A stretch of 52,638 nucleotides of DNA from Deltaproteobacteria bacterium (GCA_016218805.1 JACRCW010000156.1:1-52638), one strand, 5' to 3'. Positions 41,395-50,880 are shown, counted from the first letter of the stretch. Program-made: numbers and translations. Notes: generated by a model from the letters alone, not told the origin.

Positions 41395-42774
41395 GCGCTG
41401 CAACGCGGAGTAGATGTCATCCACGGTGAGCGGCCAGCTTTCCGGGTCATACAGCTTGATGCGCCGGTTGACGGCCTCCAGCGCCTCCATCCAGACCTCA
41501 TCATACGGAGTAGCGCGGTCCACCTTGAGGTTGAGGACCATGGGGGCCTGGGTACCGCTGACGTAGAAGCCCGGTTTGTAGAGGACAAACTCCGCCTGGT
41601 ACGTCGTGGGCTTGTTGGGGTCCGGGTCCAGCTCCTTGCGGATGTCCTTGAGCGCTTTGCGCAGCTGCTCTTCCATGGAGGGGATCTCATAGGCGCCCTC
41701 GTCCGCGCCGCTGCCGTCATCCACCAATGCGCCACCGCGGCGCTTGTCCTCGCGGTTCTCGTCGCCGGACGCCTGGTTCCCATCGCCGTCCTGGTGGCCC
41801 AGCTGCTGGGTGGCATCCCCGCGGGCCAGCCCGGGTGCATCCGGGGCGCGGCCTCCTTCTTGGGCCTCCTGCGTCCCCGTCCCCGCGGAACCCGGCCGCG
41901 CCTGGGATTCGCGGGCTTGCGCGGAACCCTCCCCGGGTTTCCCTGGTCCTGATGAGGCGCTCTGCGCGGCGGTGTTGCTGGAGTTGTTGGACGGCGGCGC
42001 CTGGGACGGAGTGCCGGGCGCTTGCGTGGGGGCCCCGGACGAGCTGTTCGATGCGGGGGCGGGCGTCGACGGTGCGTGCGCCGCGGTGGTGGTGGGCGCC
42101 GGGGTGGACGGCGTCGTCGGCGGGGCGGTCGTGGGAGGCGGTGCGGCCGTGGACGTGGACGTGGACGCCGTCGTCGCCGCGGCGGTGGACGTGGCGGGTG
42201 CGGCCGGCGTGGGCGGCGCCTTGGCGGCGGCGCTCGCCTGGGCGGCCGCGGGGGACTCCGGGCGGGACATGCTGCGCTGCGGGGGCGTGAACGGCTCGGC
42301 GGTCTTGCTGAACAGGTTGCGCGCGGCCGCGTTCTCAGACGCGGTCCGGATGAACCGCGACGCGTCCTGCTTCTGCGCGCTGACCGGTGCCTTGGGTGTC
42401 GCCGGCGGTGGCGGGGGCGCGGCGCTGGGCTCGGGCCGGTACTTCTCAACCAGCACCTTGGAGGTCTTGTCATCCAGCCGGCCGGATTGCGGCAGTCCCT
42501 CCTTGCCCTGCAGTTGCTTGAGCGCTTCGGCCAGCTTGGCCGCGTCACCGGCGGGAGCGTCGCCGCGCTTGGCGCCGTCCGCCTTGGGCATGAACCCCTT
42601 GAGCACCAGGAAGTCCAGCAACTGCTTCATCACGTCGTCGGGTGACAGGCCCCATTCCAGCTTGATGAGCCCCATCTGCGCCAGCACGTCCGCCGGGTTG
42701 CGCCCGGACTGGATCATGGCGGACGCCGCCGCGGCCAGGTTGTTGTTGTTGTTACCCAGTCCCCGCAGCGTCAT
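41374..42774 (-). CDS. low-complexity protein with peptidoglycan-binding-like domain
   Basis: This protein of about 466 aa shows a strongly mixed architecture. Near the N-terminus is a five-Asn run (GLGNNNNNLAAAA), then a helical region (NPADVLAQMGLIKLEWGLS). Residues about 75-110 (AKLAEALKQLQGKEGLPQSGRLDDKTSKVL) look like a peptidoglycan-binding type 1 repeat. A long Pro/Thr/Ser/Ala-rich stretch (about 115-345) follows. The last 100 residues are ordered and acidic, with IPSMEEQLRKALKDIRKELDPD and VDDIYSALQRARVKDD. No signal peptide is seen from ATG 42774, so it may be cytoplasmic or secreted by another route. Its role is unknown. Confidence 0.65.
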   Translation of the reverse strand: MTLRGLGNNNNNLAAAASAMIQSGRNPADVLAQMGLIKLEWGLSPDDVMKQLLDFLVLKGFMPKADGAKRGDAPAGDAAKLAEALKQLQGKEGLPQSGRLDDKTSKVLVEKYRPEPSAAPPPPPATPKAPVSAQKQDASRFIRTASENAAARNLFSKTAEPFTPPQRSMSRPESPAAAQASAAAKAPPTPAAPATSTAAATTASTSTSTAAPPPTTAPPTTPSTPAPTTTAAHAPSTPAPASNSSSGAPTQAPGTPSQAPPSNNSSNTAAQSASSGPGKPGEGSAQARESQARPGSAGTGTQEAQEGGRAPDAPGLARGDATQQLGHQDGDGNQASGDENREDKRRGGALVDDGSGADEGAYEIPSMEEQLRKALKDIRKELDPDPNKPTTYQAEFVLYKPGFYVSGTQAPMVLNLKVDRATPYDEVWMEALEAVNRRIKLYDPESWPLTVDDIYSALQRARVKDD

Positions 42775-43021
42775 GGCACGGCCCCAGCGACGGGCGCAGC
42801 ATAACAGGCAGGCGCGTGGGGATGGAGCACCGGGCCCCCGGCAGCGGGCATCCTCCACATGACCGACCCCGTGGAGAGACGCGACAAAGCCGCAGTATCG
42901 GTTCGGGTTTCCCGCGGTTGCTCGGTCTGAATGCGCCTTGACCACCCTGGGCGCCCCGCCCACACTCGCCCACGTGTCGGACTGCGCGGATGTCCGCCGG
43001 GTCCGGCACGGAGGTGTCCCC

Positions 43022-45157
43022 ATGCAGCGTCTCTTCCGGACCTCTCTGCTGCTTCTGCCGCTGGTGCTGGCACAGTGCACGTGTGACGGGCTGGAGCCCA
43101 TTGGCGAACTGCCCGGGACCATCCTGGGCCAGGTGTGTGACGTGCGCACGGGCGCCGGCAGCGCGGGTGTGGAGATGGCCATCACGTTGCTCAACGGTTC
43201 ATCCAAGCGCGTGGAGAGCCAGGGCGGCGGCATGGCCAAGATGGAGAACGTGGAGCCCGGCGTCTACGACGTGGTGTTCAGCCAGAGCCTTCCCGGGGGC
43301 CGCGCGGACGTCCGGAGCGTGCCCAGGGTGGAGGTGAAGAGCAACCTGGAGGTGCAGGTGACGGACCCCGCGTGCATCGCCGGGCGCAACCCGCCGGGGA
43401 CGGGCTGGGTGCGCGGCAAGATCTGCAACCGCCACACCGGTGACTGGGTGGGCGCGGCGGACGTCACCATCCAGCTGTCCTCCGGCGAGATCATGGCCAC
43501 GGCGACGGACCTGGAGGGCAACTTCCTGCTGGAGGGCGTCCCCGCGGGCGATCACGTGCTGTACGTGCGCAGCCAGACCTTCCAGCGCGCGTATGCCATC
43601 ACCGTCGTCGCGGGGCGCGAGACCACCTTGGAATCCTCGCCCACCTGCACGGGCCTGGACCCCAACAGCGGCGGCGTGGAGGGTGTGTTCTGCAGCCCCG
43701 CGGGCACCGGGCCGCTGACCGGCGCGCTGGCCTACGTGGACGTGGGCAACCCCGCCACGCGCCTGAGCGATCTCACGGACGCGGACGGTCACTTCATCAT
43801 CACCGGCATCCCGGCGGGCAACTATGACCTCCACGTCGAACAGGGTGCCTACAACCGCACCTATCCCATCACCATCACCGTCGGGATCATCGCGGTCATT
43901 GGCCCGTCCATCTGTGAGACGCCCAACCTGAACACCACCGGCCGCATTGACGGGCTGTTCTGCAACCCCGGTTCGGTGGGCCCGCTGGTGGGCGCGTCCG
44001 TCACCGTGGACCTCGGGTCCAGCGTGCTGGAGGACGTGACGGATTCGCTGGGGCGGTTTGAGTTTGCCGGGGTGCCACCGGGCAACTACGAGGTGCAGGT
44101 CCACAGCGTGAGTCTCAACCAGTCCTACCCCGTCACCGTGGTGGCGGGGCAGACCACCCACGTGCAACCGCAGGGCGAATGCACCTCCATTGGTGGTCCG
44201 GTGGGCGAGATCCAGGGCCGCATCTGCGCGCCCAATGGCACCACCTGGCTGGCCAACGCGCGCGTCTGGGTGGACACGTCCAACGGCACCATTGAAACAC
44301 AGACGGATTCCAACGGCCGCTTCACGCTGCTCAACGTCCCGCCGGGGACCTATGTCGTGCACGTCGCCGCGGGCACGTTCACCACGGACTATCCCAACGT
44401 GGAGGTGCGGGCCAACGAGATCACCACCATCGGCGCGTCCCCGGACCAGTGCGTGCCGTTGGAGGACACGCACAAGATCGCCGTGGTCACCGGCCAGTTT
44501 GACGAGGTGCAGGTGGTGCTCAACCGCCTGGGGCTCAACAACATTGACCTGTATGACGGCATCAACGGGACGTTCGCCAGCACGCTGCTGGGGGACTACG
44601 CGCTGATGCAGACCTACGACGTCATCTTCTTCAACTGCGGCCTGGATGACACCTACCTGCACACCGAGGGGAACAACCAGGTGGCGGTGCAGAACCTGCG
44701 CGCGTACGTGGACAGCGGCAAGAGCACCTACTTCTCGGACTGGGCGTACAACCTGGTGGAGACCGCGTGGCCCAACTTTGTGGATTTCTACGGAGATGAC
44801 AGCGCGCTGGATTCCGCCAAGGTGGCCAAGGACGTGGCCGCGCTGGTGGGCAACGTGGTGGACCCGGGCCTGCGCAACGCGCTGGGGCAGCAGACGGTGT
44901 CCATCAACTACAACCTCATCCAATGGGTGCCCGCCAGCGGCGCGGGTTCAGCCACGCGCGTGTACCTGCGCGGCAACCCGGAGGTCTGCATGGACTTCTT
45001 CTGTGACCAGACCAGCGTCCTCAACAACGTGCCCCTCACCGTGGGTTTCCACCCGTCCAGCGCGGCGGGCAAGGTCATCTTCACCAGCTTCCACCAGGAG
45101 CGGCAGACCACGCAGGACATGGACCAGATCCTCCAGATGCTGGTGTTTGAGCTGTGA
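43022..45157 (+). CDS. lipoprotein with carboxypeptidase-regulatory-like repeats, long paralogue
   Basis: This lipoprotein of 711 aa starts at ATG 43022 after GGAGGTGTCCCC, with signal RTSLLLLPLVLAQC. It has about five Ig-like repeats (residues about 30-500), each with a G-x-(I/V)-C-x(n)-(G/A)A-x-V strand, a TD-x-x-G-x-F turn and a (V/I)PxGxY-x-(V/L)-x-(V/L) strand, as in carboxypeptidase-D regulatory-like domains. The last 220 residues form a separate domain (HKIAVVTGQFDEVQVVLNRLG ... DVIFFNCGLDD ... YVDSGKSTYFSDWAY), resembling a class I glutamine-amidotransferase-like fold without a clear catalytic Cys. The next gene encodes a shorter paralogue. The function is unknown; it is probably surface-exposed. 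Confidence 0.75.
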   Translation: MQRLFRTSLLLLPLVLAQCTCDGLEPIGELPGTILGQVCDVRTGAGSAGVEMAITLLNGSSKRVESQGGGMAKMENVEPGVYDVVFSQSLPGGRADVRSVPRVEVKSNLEVQVTDPACIAGRNPPGTGWVRGKICNRHTGDWVGAADVTIQLSSGEIMATATDLEGNFLLEGVPAGDHVLYVRSQTFQRAYAITVVAGRETTLESSPTCTGLDPNSGGVEGVFCSPAGTGPLTGALAYVDVGNPATRLSDLTDADGHFIITGIPAGNYDLHVEQGAYNRTYPITITVGIIAVIGPSICETPNLNTTGRIDGLFCNPGSVGPLVGASVTVDLGSSVLEDVTDSLGRFEFAGVPPGNYEVQVHSVSLNQSYPVTVVAGQTTHVQPQGECTSIGGPVGEIQGRICAPNGTTWLANARVWVDTSNGTIETQTDSNGRFTLLNVPPGTYVVHVAAGTFTTDYPNVEVRANEITTIGASPDQCVPLEDTHKIAVVTGQFDEVQVVLNRLGLNNIDLYDGINGTFASTLLGDYALMQTYDVIFFNCGLDDTYLHTEGNNQVAVQNLRAYVDSGKSTYFSDWAYNLVETAWPNFVDFYGDDSALDSAKVAKDVAALVGNVVDPGLRNALGQQTVSINYNLIQWVPASGAGSATRVYLRGNPEVCMDFFCDQTSVLNNVPLTVGFHPSSAAGKVIFTSFHQERQTTQDMDQILQMLVFEL

Positions 45158-45171
45158 GAGGGAACGCGCGC

Positions 45172-46875
45172 ATGAACCGCTCCATCACGTTGTACGGCCT
45201 GGCCGCGCTGGCCCTGGCGCTGCCTGCCTGTGACGGGTGTGAACTGGAAACCGTTGAGGACGCACCCGGCACATTCAAGGGCACCGTCTGCCACCAGGTC
45301 ACCGGCCGTCCGTCCGTGGGCGCCACCATCACCGTGAAGGCCAAGAAGTCCGGCGGTGACATTGAGCTGACCGCCACCAGTGACGGCGCCGGGAAGTTCC
45401 AGCTGGACAACGTCCCGCCGGGGACGGCCCGGGTCACCATCAGCGGCGAAGGCGTGCATGATCTCGCCGTGACGCCCGATCCCGAGATTAAAACCGGGCT
45501 CGTCACCGAGTGGATGGACCCCATGTGCATCGACCCGACGCGCAACCTGGGTCACGGGTGCGTCACCGGGCAGGTCTGCAACCGGCACACCGGCGGGTAC
45601 GTGTCCGGCGCCAGCGTCACGGTGGTGCTGTCCAACGTCCAGGCGCAGGCGGGTGACGCCGAGCTGGCCACCACCACCAATCCGCAGGGCGTCTTCCAGA
45701 TCTGTGATGTGCCGGAAGGCACGCACACCGTGCTTATCCGCGGCGTGGGCTACCAGAAGGCGTACCCCGCCACGGTGACGGACGGGAACACCACCGAGGT
45801 GGTCGCCAACCCGTCTTGTAACGCTTACGATCCGCAGGATTACTGCGTGGTGCAGGGCCGCGTGTGCACCTCTGAGACGCCGCCCGGCTGGCTGCCGGAC
45901 GCGCGGGTCACCGCGCAGATGCTGGATGCCGTTGGCAACCCCCTGGTCCCCGCCGTCACCGAAGCGGAGCCCGAGTTCACCGACGCCGAGGGGCGCTACG
46001 AGTTGTACCTGCAGCCCGAGGGGCGGTGGCGCGTGCAGGTGCAGAAGGGCACGTTTGTGTCCCGGCAGGACGTCAGCTGCCTCAAGGGGGAGACCACCGT
46101 GATCCAGGAGGGCACGCAGTGCGTATCCGCCGGCGAATGCCGGTTCCTGGTGGTGACGGGGATCTTTGACCGGATTGAAAACGTGCTGGGGCGCGTGGGT
46201 GTGCCGCAAAGCCGCATTGACCTGGTGGACGGCAACCCGGCGGACCTGACGGATGACTGGGCGTTCCGCACCTTTGGCGTGGCGTCCGCGCTGGAGGGCT
46301 ACTGCGGGGTCTTCTTCAACTGCGGTATTGACGAGGCGGCCTTTGCCGGGCCGTTCCAGAACGCGGTGGTGCTCACCAACCTGCGCAACTGGGTCAGCGC
46401 CGGCGGGACGCTGTACGTGTCAGACGAGGCGTACGACGTGGTGGAAAACCTCTACCCCGGCAAGCTGGACTTCTTCCGCAATGATGACCTCCCCTCGGAC
46501 GCGGAGTACGGGCTGCCCGGGGATGTGACCGCCAGCGTCGTGGATGAATCGCTGCGGACCTACCTGGGGCAGGATCTGGTCACCATCAAGTTCAACTACC
46601 AGAGTTGGACGCCCATCATCGGCGTGGATGCGGACGTGCAGGTGTTCCTGCGCGGGAATTCCAACGTGTGCGCGGACGGGGAGCCGTGCTCGTCGTCATT
46701 GACGCTGCAGCAGATCCCGCTGACCATCCGCTACCCGGTGGGACCCAACGGTGGACAGGTGCTGTTCACGTCCTTCCACCTGGAGACGCGCCCGCCGCCC
46801 ACGGACGGGGGCACGCCCACGGAGATCTCCACCGGCGACACCGACCGCGTGATGCGCTTCCTGATGACGCTGTGA
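45172..46875 (+). CDS. lipoprotein with carboxypeptidase-regulatory-like repeats, short paralogue
   Basis: This lipoprotein of 567 aa (MNRSITLYGLAALALALPAC, lipobox LPAC) is a paralogue of the preceding product. It has about three Ig-like repeats (GTVCHQVTGRPSVGATITV, GQVCNRHTGGYVSGASVTV, GRVCTSETPPGWLPDARVT), then the same C-terminal domain: FLVVTGIFDRIENVLGRVG, GVFFNCGIDE, WVSAGGTLYVSDEAYDVVENL. The GQVCNRHTG block is nearly the same in both proteins, marking a common origin. It starts 14 bases after the previous stop. The function is unknown; the pair may form a surface complex. Confidence 0.75.
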   Translation: MNRSITLYGLAALALALPACDGCELETVEDAPGTFKGTVCHQVTGRPSVGATITVKAKKSGGDIELTATSDGAGKFQLDNVPPGTARVTISGEGVHDLAVTPDPEIKTGLVTEWMDPMCIDPTRNLGHGCVTGQVCNRHTGGYVSGASVTVVLSNVQAQAGDAELATTTNPQGVFQICDVPEGTHTVLIRGVGYQKAYPATVTDGNTTEVVANPSCNAYDPQDYCVVQGRVCTSETPPGWLPDARVTAQMLDAVGNPLVPAVTEAEPEFTDAEGRYELYLQPEGRWRVQVQKGTFVSRQDVSCLKGETTVIQEGTQCVSAGECRFLVVTGIFDRIENVLGRVGVPQSRIDLVDGNPADLTDDWAFRTFGVASALEGYCGVFFNCGIDEAAFAGPFQNAVVLTNLRNWVSAGGTLYVSDEAYDVVENLYPGKLDFFRNDDLPSDAEYGLPGDVTASVVDESLRTYLGQDLVTIKFNYQSWTPIIGVDADVQVFLRGNSNVCADGEPCSSSLTLQQIPLTIRYPVGPNGGQVLFTSFHLETRPPPTDGGTPTEISTGDTDRVMRFLMTL

Positions 46876-46879
46876 GCCT

Positions 46880-47845
46880 TCAGTAACCCAAGCGCTTGTC
46901 CACCACGTTCAGCAGCGGCTCGCCCGCGGTGAAGCGGCGCAGGTTGTCCAGGAACAGCGCGGTGGATTGGTGCAGCCAGCTGGCGGTCTGGTCCGCGCAG
47001 TGTGGCGAGATGAGCACGTTGTCCATCCGCCACAGCGGGCTGTCCGGCGGCAGCGGCTCATGCGTGAACACGTCCAGCGCCGCCCCGCGCAGGTGTCCCG
47101 TTCGCAGTGCCTCCACCAGGGCGTCCTGGTCCACCACCGGGCCGCGGCCGATGTTCACCAGCACCGCGCCCGGCCGCACCGCCGCCAGTTCCGCCCGCCC
47201 GATGAGCCCGCGCGTATCCGCCGCCAGCGGGACCGCCACCACCACGTGGTGCGCCTCCGCCAGCGCGCCGTGCAGCGCCGCGGTCCCGCACACCGCCACG
47301 CCCAGTTCGTCCACCGCGGCGCCGGGGCGGCGCCGGATACCCACCACGTCCATCCCCAGGGCCCGCGCGCGCGTGGCCACCGCCCGGCCAATGGCCCCGT
47401 ACCCGACGATGACCAGCCGCTGCCCGTGCAGTTCCACCATGTCAAAACGCCGCCACGTGCGCTCCGCCTGCTGGCGCAGCAGCCGGCGCAGGCCCTTGGC
47501 AAAGAACAGCATGCCCGCCACCGCGAACTCCGCCAGCGCCACCGCAAAGACGCCGCGTGCGTTGGTGAGCGTGACGGCGCTGTCCACCAGTTCCGGAAAC
47601 AGGACCAGGTCCACGCCCGCGGACAGCGAGTGGACCCAACGCAGCCGCCGGAACCGGCCCCACAGCGGCCGCAGCCCGTCCGAGTTGCCCATGCACAGCA
47701 GCGCTGCGTCGGTGGTGGGCGCGGCCTCCGCCAGCACAGCAAGGTCGGTGGAGAGGGTGAAGGTGACGCCGGGCGGCGCGGTGCGCAGGAGCAGGAGCGG
47801 CGGAGAGGCCGGGTCACCCACGACGAGCACGTGGAGAGGAACCAT
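46880..47845 (-). CDS. D-2-hydroxyacid dehydrogenase
   Basis: This NAD(P)-dependent enzyme has 321 aa. The Rossmann motif is VIVGYGAIGRAVA. The catalytic triad of the family is visible: Arg in NIGRGPVVD, Glu in HEPLPPDSPLW, and His in ISPHCAD. The N-terminal lid domain is weakly conserved, with SLSAGVD as the substrate loop. Relatives reduce glyoxylate, hydroxypyruvate or phenylpyruvate; the substrate is not clear. ATG 47843-47845 is used. It converges with the preceding lipoprotein gene (4 bases apart) and diverges from the Ser-rich secreted protein. Confidence 0.92.
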   Translation of the reverse strand: MVPLHVLVVGDPASPPLLLLRTAPPGVTFTLSTDLAVLAEAAPTTDAALLCMGNSDGLRPLWGRFRRLRWVHSLSAGVDLVLFPELVDSAVTLTNARGVFAVALAEFAVAGMLFFAKGLRRLLRQQAERTWRRFDMVELHGQRLVIVGYGAIGRAVATRARALGMDVVGIRRRPGAAVDELGVAVCGTAALHGALAEAHHVVVAVPLAADTRGLIGRAELAAVRPGAVLVNIGRGPVVDQDALVEALRTGHLRGAALDVFTHEPLPPDSPLWRMDNVLISPHCADQTASWLHQSTALFLDNLRRFTAGEPLLNVVDKRLGY

Positions 47846-47946
47846 GGGGTGAAACCCTAGGGGAGCACGCGGGGGCGCGCACCGGGGCCGGGGCCTGCTA
47901 TCGTCCTCGGCCGGCGGGGCAGGGGACGCCCCAGCGGCGGAGTGCC

Positions 47947-48831
47947 ATGCGAGCGTGGATGTGGGCGGCCGTCGGGGCCGCCGTCATGATGGCCGGTGCG
48001 CCGGCGTGGGCGCAGGACGCGGGTGTGGACGCGGGCAGCACGGCGTCTTCGGCGGGCGCCGCGTCTTCCGCAGCGGCGCCGTCCAGTGCGGCGCCCTCCA
48101 GCGCCATCCCCGCGTCCTCCAGTGTCCCGTCCTCCAGCGCGGCCCCGCCGCCGTCCAGCACCGCGCCGCCCTCCAGCGCGGCGTCCCCAGCGTCCAGCGC
48201 GGCGTCCCCGTCCTCCAGTGCGGTCGCGCCCGCGTCGTCCGCCGGGACGCCGTCCTCAGGCGGTTCGTCCAGCCGCGCGGCGCCGTCGTCGTCCGTGGCC
48301 GCGCCCAGCAGCGCTGAGCCGTGCGTGCCCGGCTGCCGCAACGCGGGCCGCACGCTCCGCTTCTGCATCAACGGGCGCACCTTTGACCGGCAGTGCGCGG
48401 CGGATGAGCGCTGCCAGGCCGGCGCGTGCGTGTACCAGCCTCCGCCGGATGCGGGATCCACCTGCCGCCCCGGGTGCGCGGGATCCACCACCGTCCGCCG
48501 CTGCGTGGGCGGCGAGGCCGTGGATTTGGCGTGCGGGCCGTTCCAGGCGTGCGCGGACGGTGACTGCCATGACGTGGACGCGGGCGTGGGCCCGCCGCCG
48601 GACGGTGGCGCGTGCGTGGACACGTGCGTGGACACCATGACGGCGCGCATCTGCACCAGCACCGGCCAGGCCATGGTGGTGACGTGCAACGAGGACAGCC
48701 CGTGCAGCAACGGCCGCTGCGTTCCTCCGGCGGAGCCCGGCCCCGCGGGCAACTGCGGGTGCACGGGGCTGTCCACCGTGGCGGGCATTGTGTTTGCCGG
48801 ACTGGTGCTGCGCCGCCGCCGCGGCCCATGA
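47947..48831 (+). CDS. Ser/Ala/Pro-rich secreted protein with Cys modules and MYXO-CTERM-like tail
   Basis: This surface protein of 294 aa has a clear Sec signal (RAWMWAAVGAAVMMAGAPAWA). Residues about 25-120 are a Ser/Ala/Pro repeat tract made of SSAAPSS-like units, probably an extended stalk. After it come three Cys-rich modules of about 45 residues (CVPGCRNAGRTLRFC...C...C; CRPGCAGSTTVRRC...; CVDTCVDTMTARIC...). The end is NCGCTGLSTVAGIVFAGLVLRRRR, that is, a Cys-Gly-Cys, a hydrophobic helix and an Arg cluster. This is the layout of the MYXO-CTERM sorting signal of myxobacteria. The protein is therefore likely lipid-anchored or sorted to the cell surface. A GGAG site precedes ATG 47947. 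Confidence 0.75.
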   Translation: MRAWMWAAVGAAVMMAGAPAWAQDAGVDAGSTASSAGAASSAAAPSSAAPSSAIPASSSVPSSSAAPPPSSTAPPSSAASPASSAASPSSSAVAPASSAGTPSSGGSSSRAAPSSSVAAPSSAEPCVPGCRNAGRTLRFCINGRTFDRQCAADERCQAGACVYQPPPDAGSTCRPGCAGSTTVRRCVGGEAVDLACGPFQACADGDCHDVDAGVGPPPDGGACVDTCVDTMTARICTSTGQAMVVTCNEDSPCSNGRCVPPAEPGPAGNCGCTGLSTVAGIVFAGLVLRRRRGP

Positions 48832-48864
48832 CAGGCGCGCACCGTATGGTAGGCTGGGCGTTGC

Positions 48865-50115
48865 ATGGGTGATTCGGACAGCCATTCCAGAGCCGCCAAC
48901 GGCGTCCGCAGGGTGCTGCTGCTGGATGATGAAGCCAGCGTCCTTGACGTCCTCTCCAACTACCTGCGCTCCCCGCGCCTGGAAATTGTCACCTGCCAGG
49001 AGATTGAGGCGGCGGAGGCGGTGCTCAAGCACAGCCACTTTGACGTTGTGGTCACGGATCTGCGCGTGAGTGAACTGGGCGGGCTGGAGGGCATGCGCCT
49101 CATCCGGTTTGTGGCCACGCACTTCCCGGAGACCGTGGTGCTGGCCATGAGCGGGTTTGTGAACGAGGAGGTGTTGGCCATTGGCCGCGCCGTGGGCGTC
49201 ACGGACGTGCTGCAGAAACCGCTGGACCTCAAGCGGCTGTGGGAGTGGGTGCACGGCCAGGGCGTCCCCATGGAGGTGGGCGGCGAAGGCCCCGTGGAGC
49301 ACATGGACCTGCTGGACGAGTTCATGCAGCGCAACCTGGTGCGCGCGGTGTTCCAGCCCATTGCCGACCTGGCGTTGGTGGAGGGCCCCGGCGAGGACAT
49401 GGCCGGCGAGCAGATCCACGGCTACGAGAGCCTGGCCCGCGCGCCCGCCGGCACGCCGCTGCGCAACCCGGAGATCCTGTTTGAGTACGCCGCGCGCAAG
49501 GAGCGCCTGGTGGAGTGCGACCTGATGTGCATCCGCGCGGCGCTGCGCGATGCTGTGCCGCTGGGGCAGGCGCGGCTGTTCATCAACGTCCACCCGCGCT
49601 CGCTCACCAGCCCGGACGCACCCCGCGCCATCCGGGACGTCGTGGTCGCTGCGGGGCGGGACCCGCGGGACATCGTGCTGGAACTGACTGAGCACCACGC
49701 CATCGTCAATCCGGCCGCGTTTGCCAGCCACCTGCAGAAGCTGCGGGAGTGGGGCTTCCAGTGCGCGCTGGATGATTTTGGCGTGGGCTATGCCAACCTG
49801 CGGCTCATCAGCGAAATCCGCCCCGACTACCTGAAGATCTCCGGCTACTTCTGCCTGGGCGTGGCGCGGGACCCCTACCGCCAGGTGCTCATCCGCAACG
49901 TGGCCCGCATGGCGGGGGACCTCAAGATCCCCGTCATCTGCGAAGGCATTGAAACCGAGGAGGAGCACCACATCGTGCGCCAGCTCGGCGTGCCGTTTGG
50001 ACAGGGCTACCTGTTCAGCCGGCCGCACCCCGGGACGGACCTTGCGCGCCGCTACCTGGGGGCCGCGCCGGCCAGCCCCCAGCCGTCCGTCCCCGCCACG
50101 TCGTTGCTACCGTGA
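48865..50115 (+). CDS. receiver-EAL domain protein, cyclic-di-GMP phosphodiesterase
   Basis: This response regulator has 416 aa. The receiver has the acidic pair in VLLLDDEAS (Asp21, Asp22), the phosphoacceptor in VVVTDLR (Asp65) and the Lys in LQKPLD. The EAL domain keeps most catalytic elements: YESLAR (the EAL motif with Ser for Ala), FINVHPRS, ELTEHH, DDFGVGYANL, CEGIETEEEH and GQGYLFSRP. It should hydrolyse cyclic-di-GMP to pGpG under phosphorylation control, although LKISGYF replaces the common LKID. No cognate kinase is nearby. The stop overlaps the convergent CsgG/LpoB-like gene by 9 bases. Confidence 0.92.
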   Translation: MGDSDSHSRAANGVRRVLLLDDEASVLDVLSNYLRSPRLEIVTCQEIEAAEAVLKHSHFDVVVTDLRVSELGGLEGMRLIRFVATHFPETVVLAMSGFVNEEVLAIGRAVGVTDVLQKPLDLKRLWEWVHGQGVPMEVGGEGPVEHMDLLDEFMQRNLVRAVFQPIADLALVEGPGEDMAGEQIHGYESLARAPAGTPLRNPEILFEYAARKERLVECDLMCIRAALRDAVPLGQARLFINVHPRSLTSPDAPRAIRDVVVAAGRDPRDIVLELTEHHAIVNPAAFASHLQKLREWGFQCALDDFGVGYANLRLISEIRPDYLKISGYFCLGVARDPYRQVLIRNVARMAGDLKIPVICEGIETEEEHHIVRQLGVPFGQGYLFSRPHPGTDLARRYLGAAPASPQPSVPATSLLP

Positions 50116-50799
50116 CGCGGGCGCCGCTTGGGCGCGTTCGTCCAGTGCGTTTCTCGTCGGCACCGGCAGGTGCACCGCCCGGGGCATGACCGCCAGGGGC
50201 AGCGCCGCGGCCGACGCCGAGGTGGCGTCGCGCAGTGCCGCGGGGGGTGTGAGGGGCGGGGGCGCCGGCGGTTCGGCGGACGCCTCCGGTGGCGCCGCGT
50301 CCAGCGTCTGGTCCACGCAGCGGGCCATGCCGCGCGCAGCCTCCGCCTGGAGCAGGTGCGCCACCAGGCGGTCTGTGGCGGCCAGCAGCGCAACGGGATC
50401 TGCCGGGTCCAGCAGCTCCTGCACGGACGCCACCACGTCCGCGGAACCCGTGTCCACCAGCGACAGGGAGACGGCGAGCAGCCCACCCAGCCGCGCCAAC
50501 CGGCCTGTGAGCACGCGCCGCACGCTCAGTCCCTCCTCCAGCGCCACCAGGCAGTCCGTGCACTGGCCCAGCTGCAGCAGCCCGGCACGCGCCAGCACGT
50601 CCTGCAACTCGCGGTCGTGCACCACGCGCGCGGACGGCTCCGCGCGCCGCAGGGCGTCCACCACGCGGTCGGAGAGCACCTGCGCCAACTCGCGGTCCTG
50701 CGCCTGGGCCGCCTCCAGCGTCCACACAAACACGGACGCGCTTTCCGGCGGCGCGGGGGCGGCGGCGGCAAGCAGCAGAACGGGAAGCACAGCCCACAT
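50107..50799 (-). CDS. exported CsgG/LpoB-like protein
   Basis: This protein of about 230 aa has a Sec signal (WAVLPVLLLAAAAPAPPES). The core (ELAQVLSDRVVDALRRAEPSARVVHDRELQDVLARAGLLQLGQCTDCLVALEEGLSVRRVLTG) matches the CsgG/LpoB-type fold seen in many envelope proteins: a VxDRxxDxL helix, a strand, VLARAG, then a turn and RVLTGRL. The final 80 residues are Ala/Pro-rich. There is no lipobox Cys. The role is unknown; such domains often bind other envelope proteins or nucleotides. The long frame upstream of ATG 50799 is antisense to the next gene and is excluded. Confidence 0.7.
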   Translation of the reverse strand: MWAVLPVLLLAAAAPAPPESASVFVWTLEAAQAQDRELAQVLSDRVVDALRRAEPSARVVHDRELQDVLARAGLLQLGQCTDCLVALEEGLSVRRVLTGRLARLGGLLAVSLSLVDTGSADVVASVQELLDPADPVALLAATDRLVAHLLQAEAARGMARCVDQTLDAAPPEASAEPPAPPPLTPPAALRDATSASAAALPLAVMPRAVHLPVPTRNALDERAQAAPASR

Positions 50800-50880
50800 G
50801 GCCCCAGCACCAGAGCGCGCTGGCGCCGCACGGGCAAATTTCCGGTCCCGAGCGTAGGGTCCTCCCGTCAAGCGCACCGG

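Noticed and set aside
42022..42645. A Gly/Arg-rich plus-strand frame
   Set aside because: It is the complement of the Pro/Ser-rich tract in the minus-strand gene and has no protein-like features.
48256..50028. A 590-codon minus-strand frame opposite the Ser-rich and EAL genes
   Set aside because: The plus strand carries a signal peptide, a MYXO-CTERM-like tail and complete receiver-EAL motifs. The minus frame has none.
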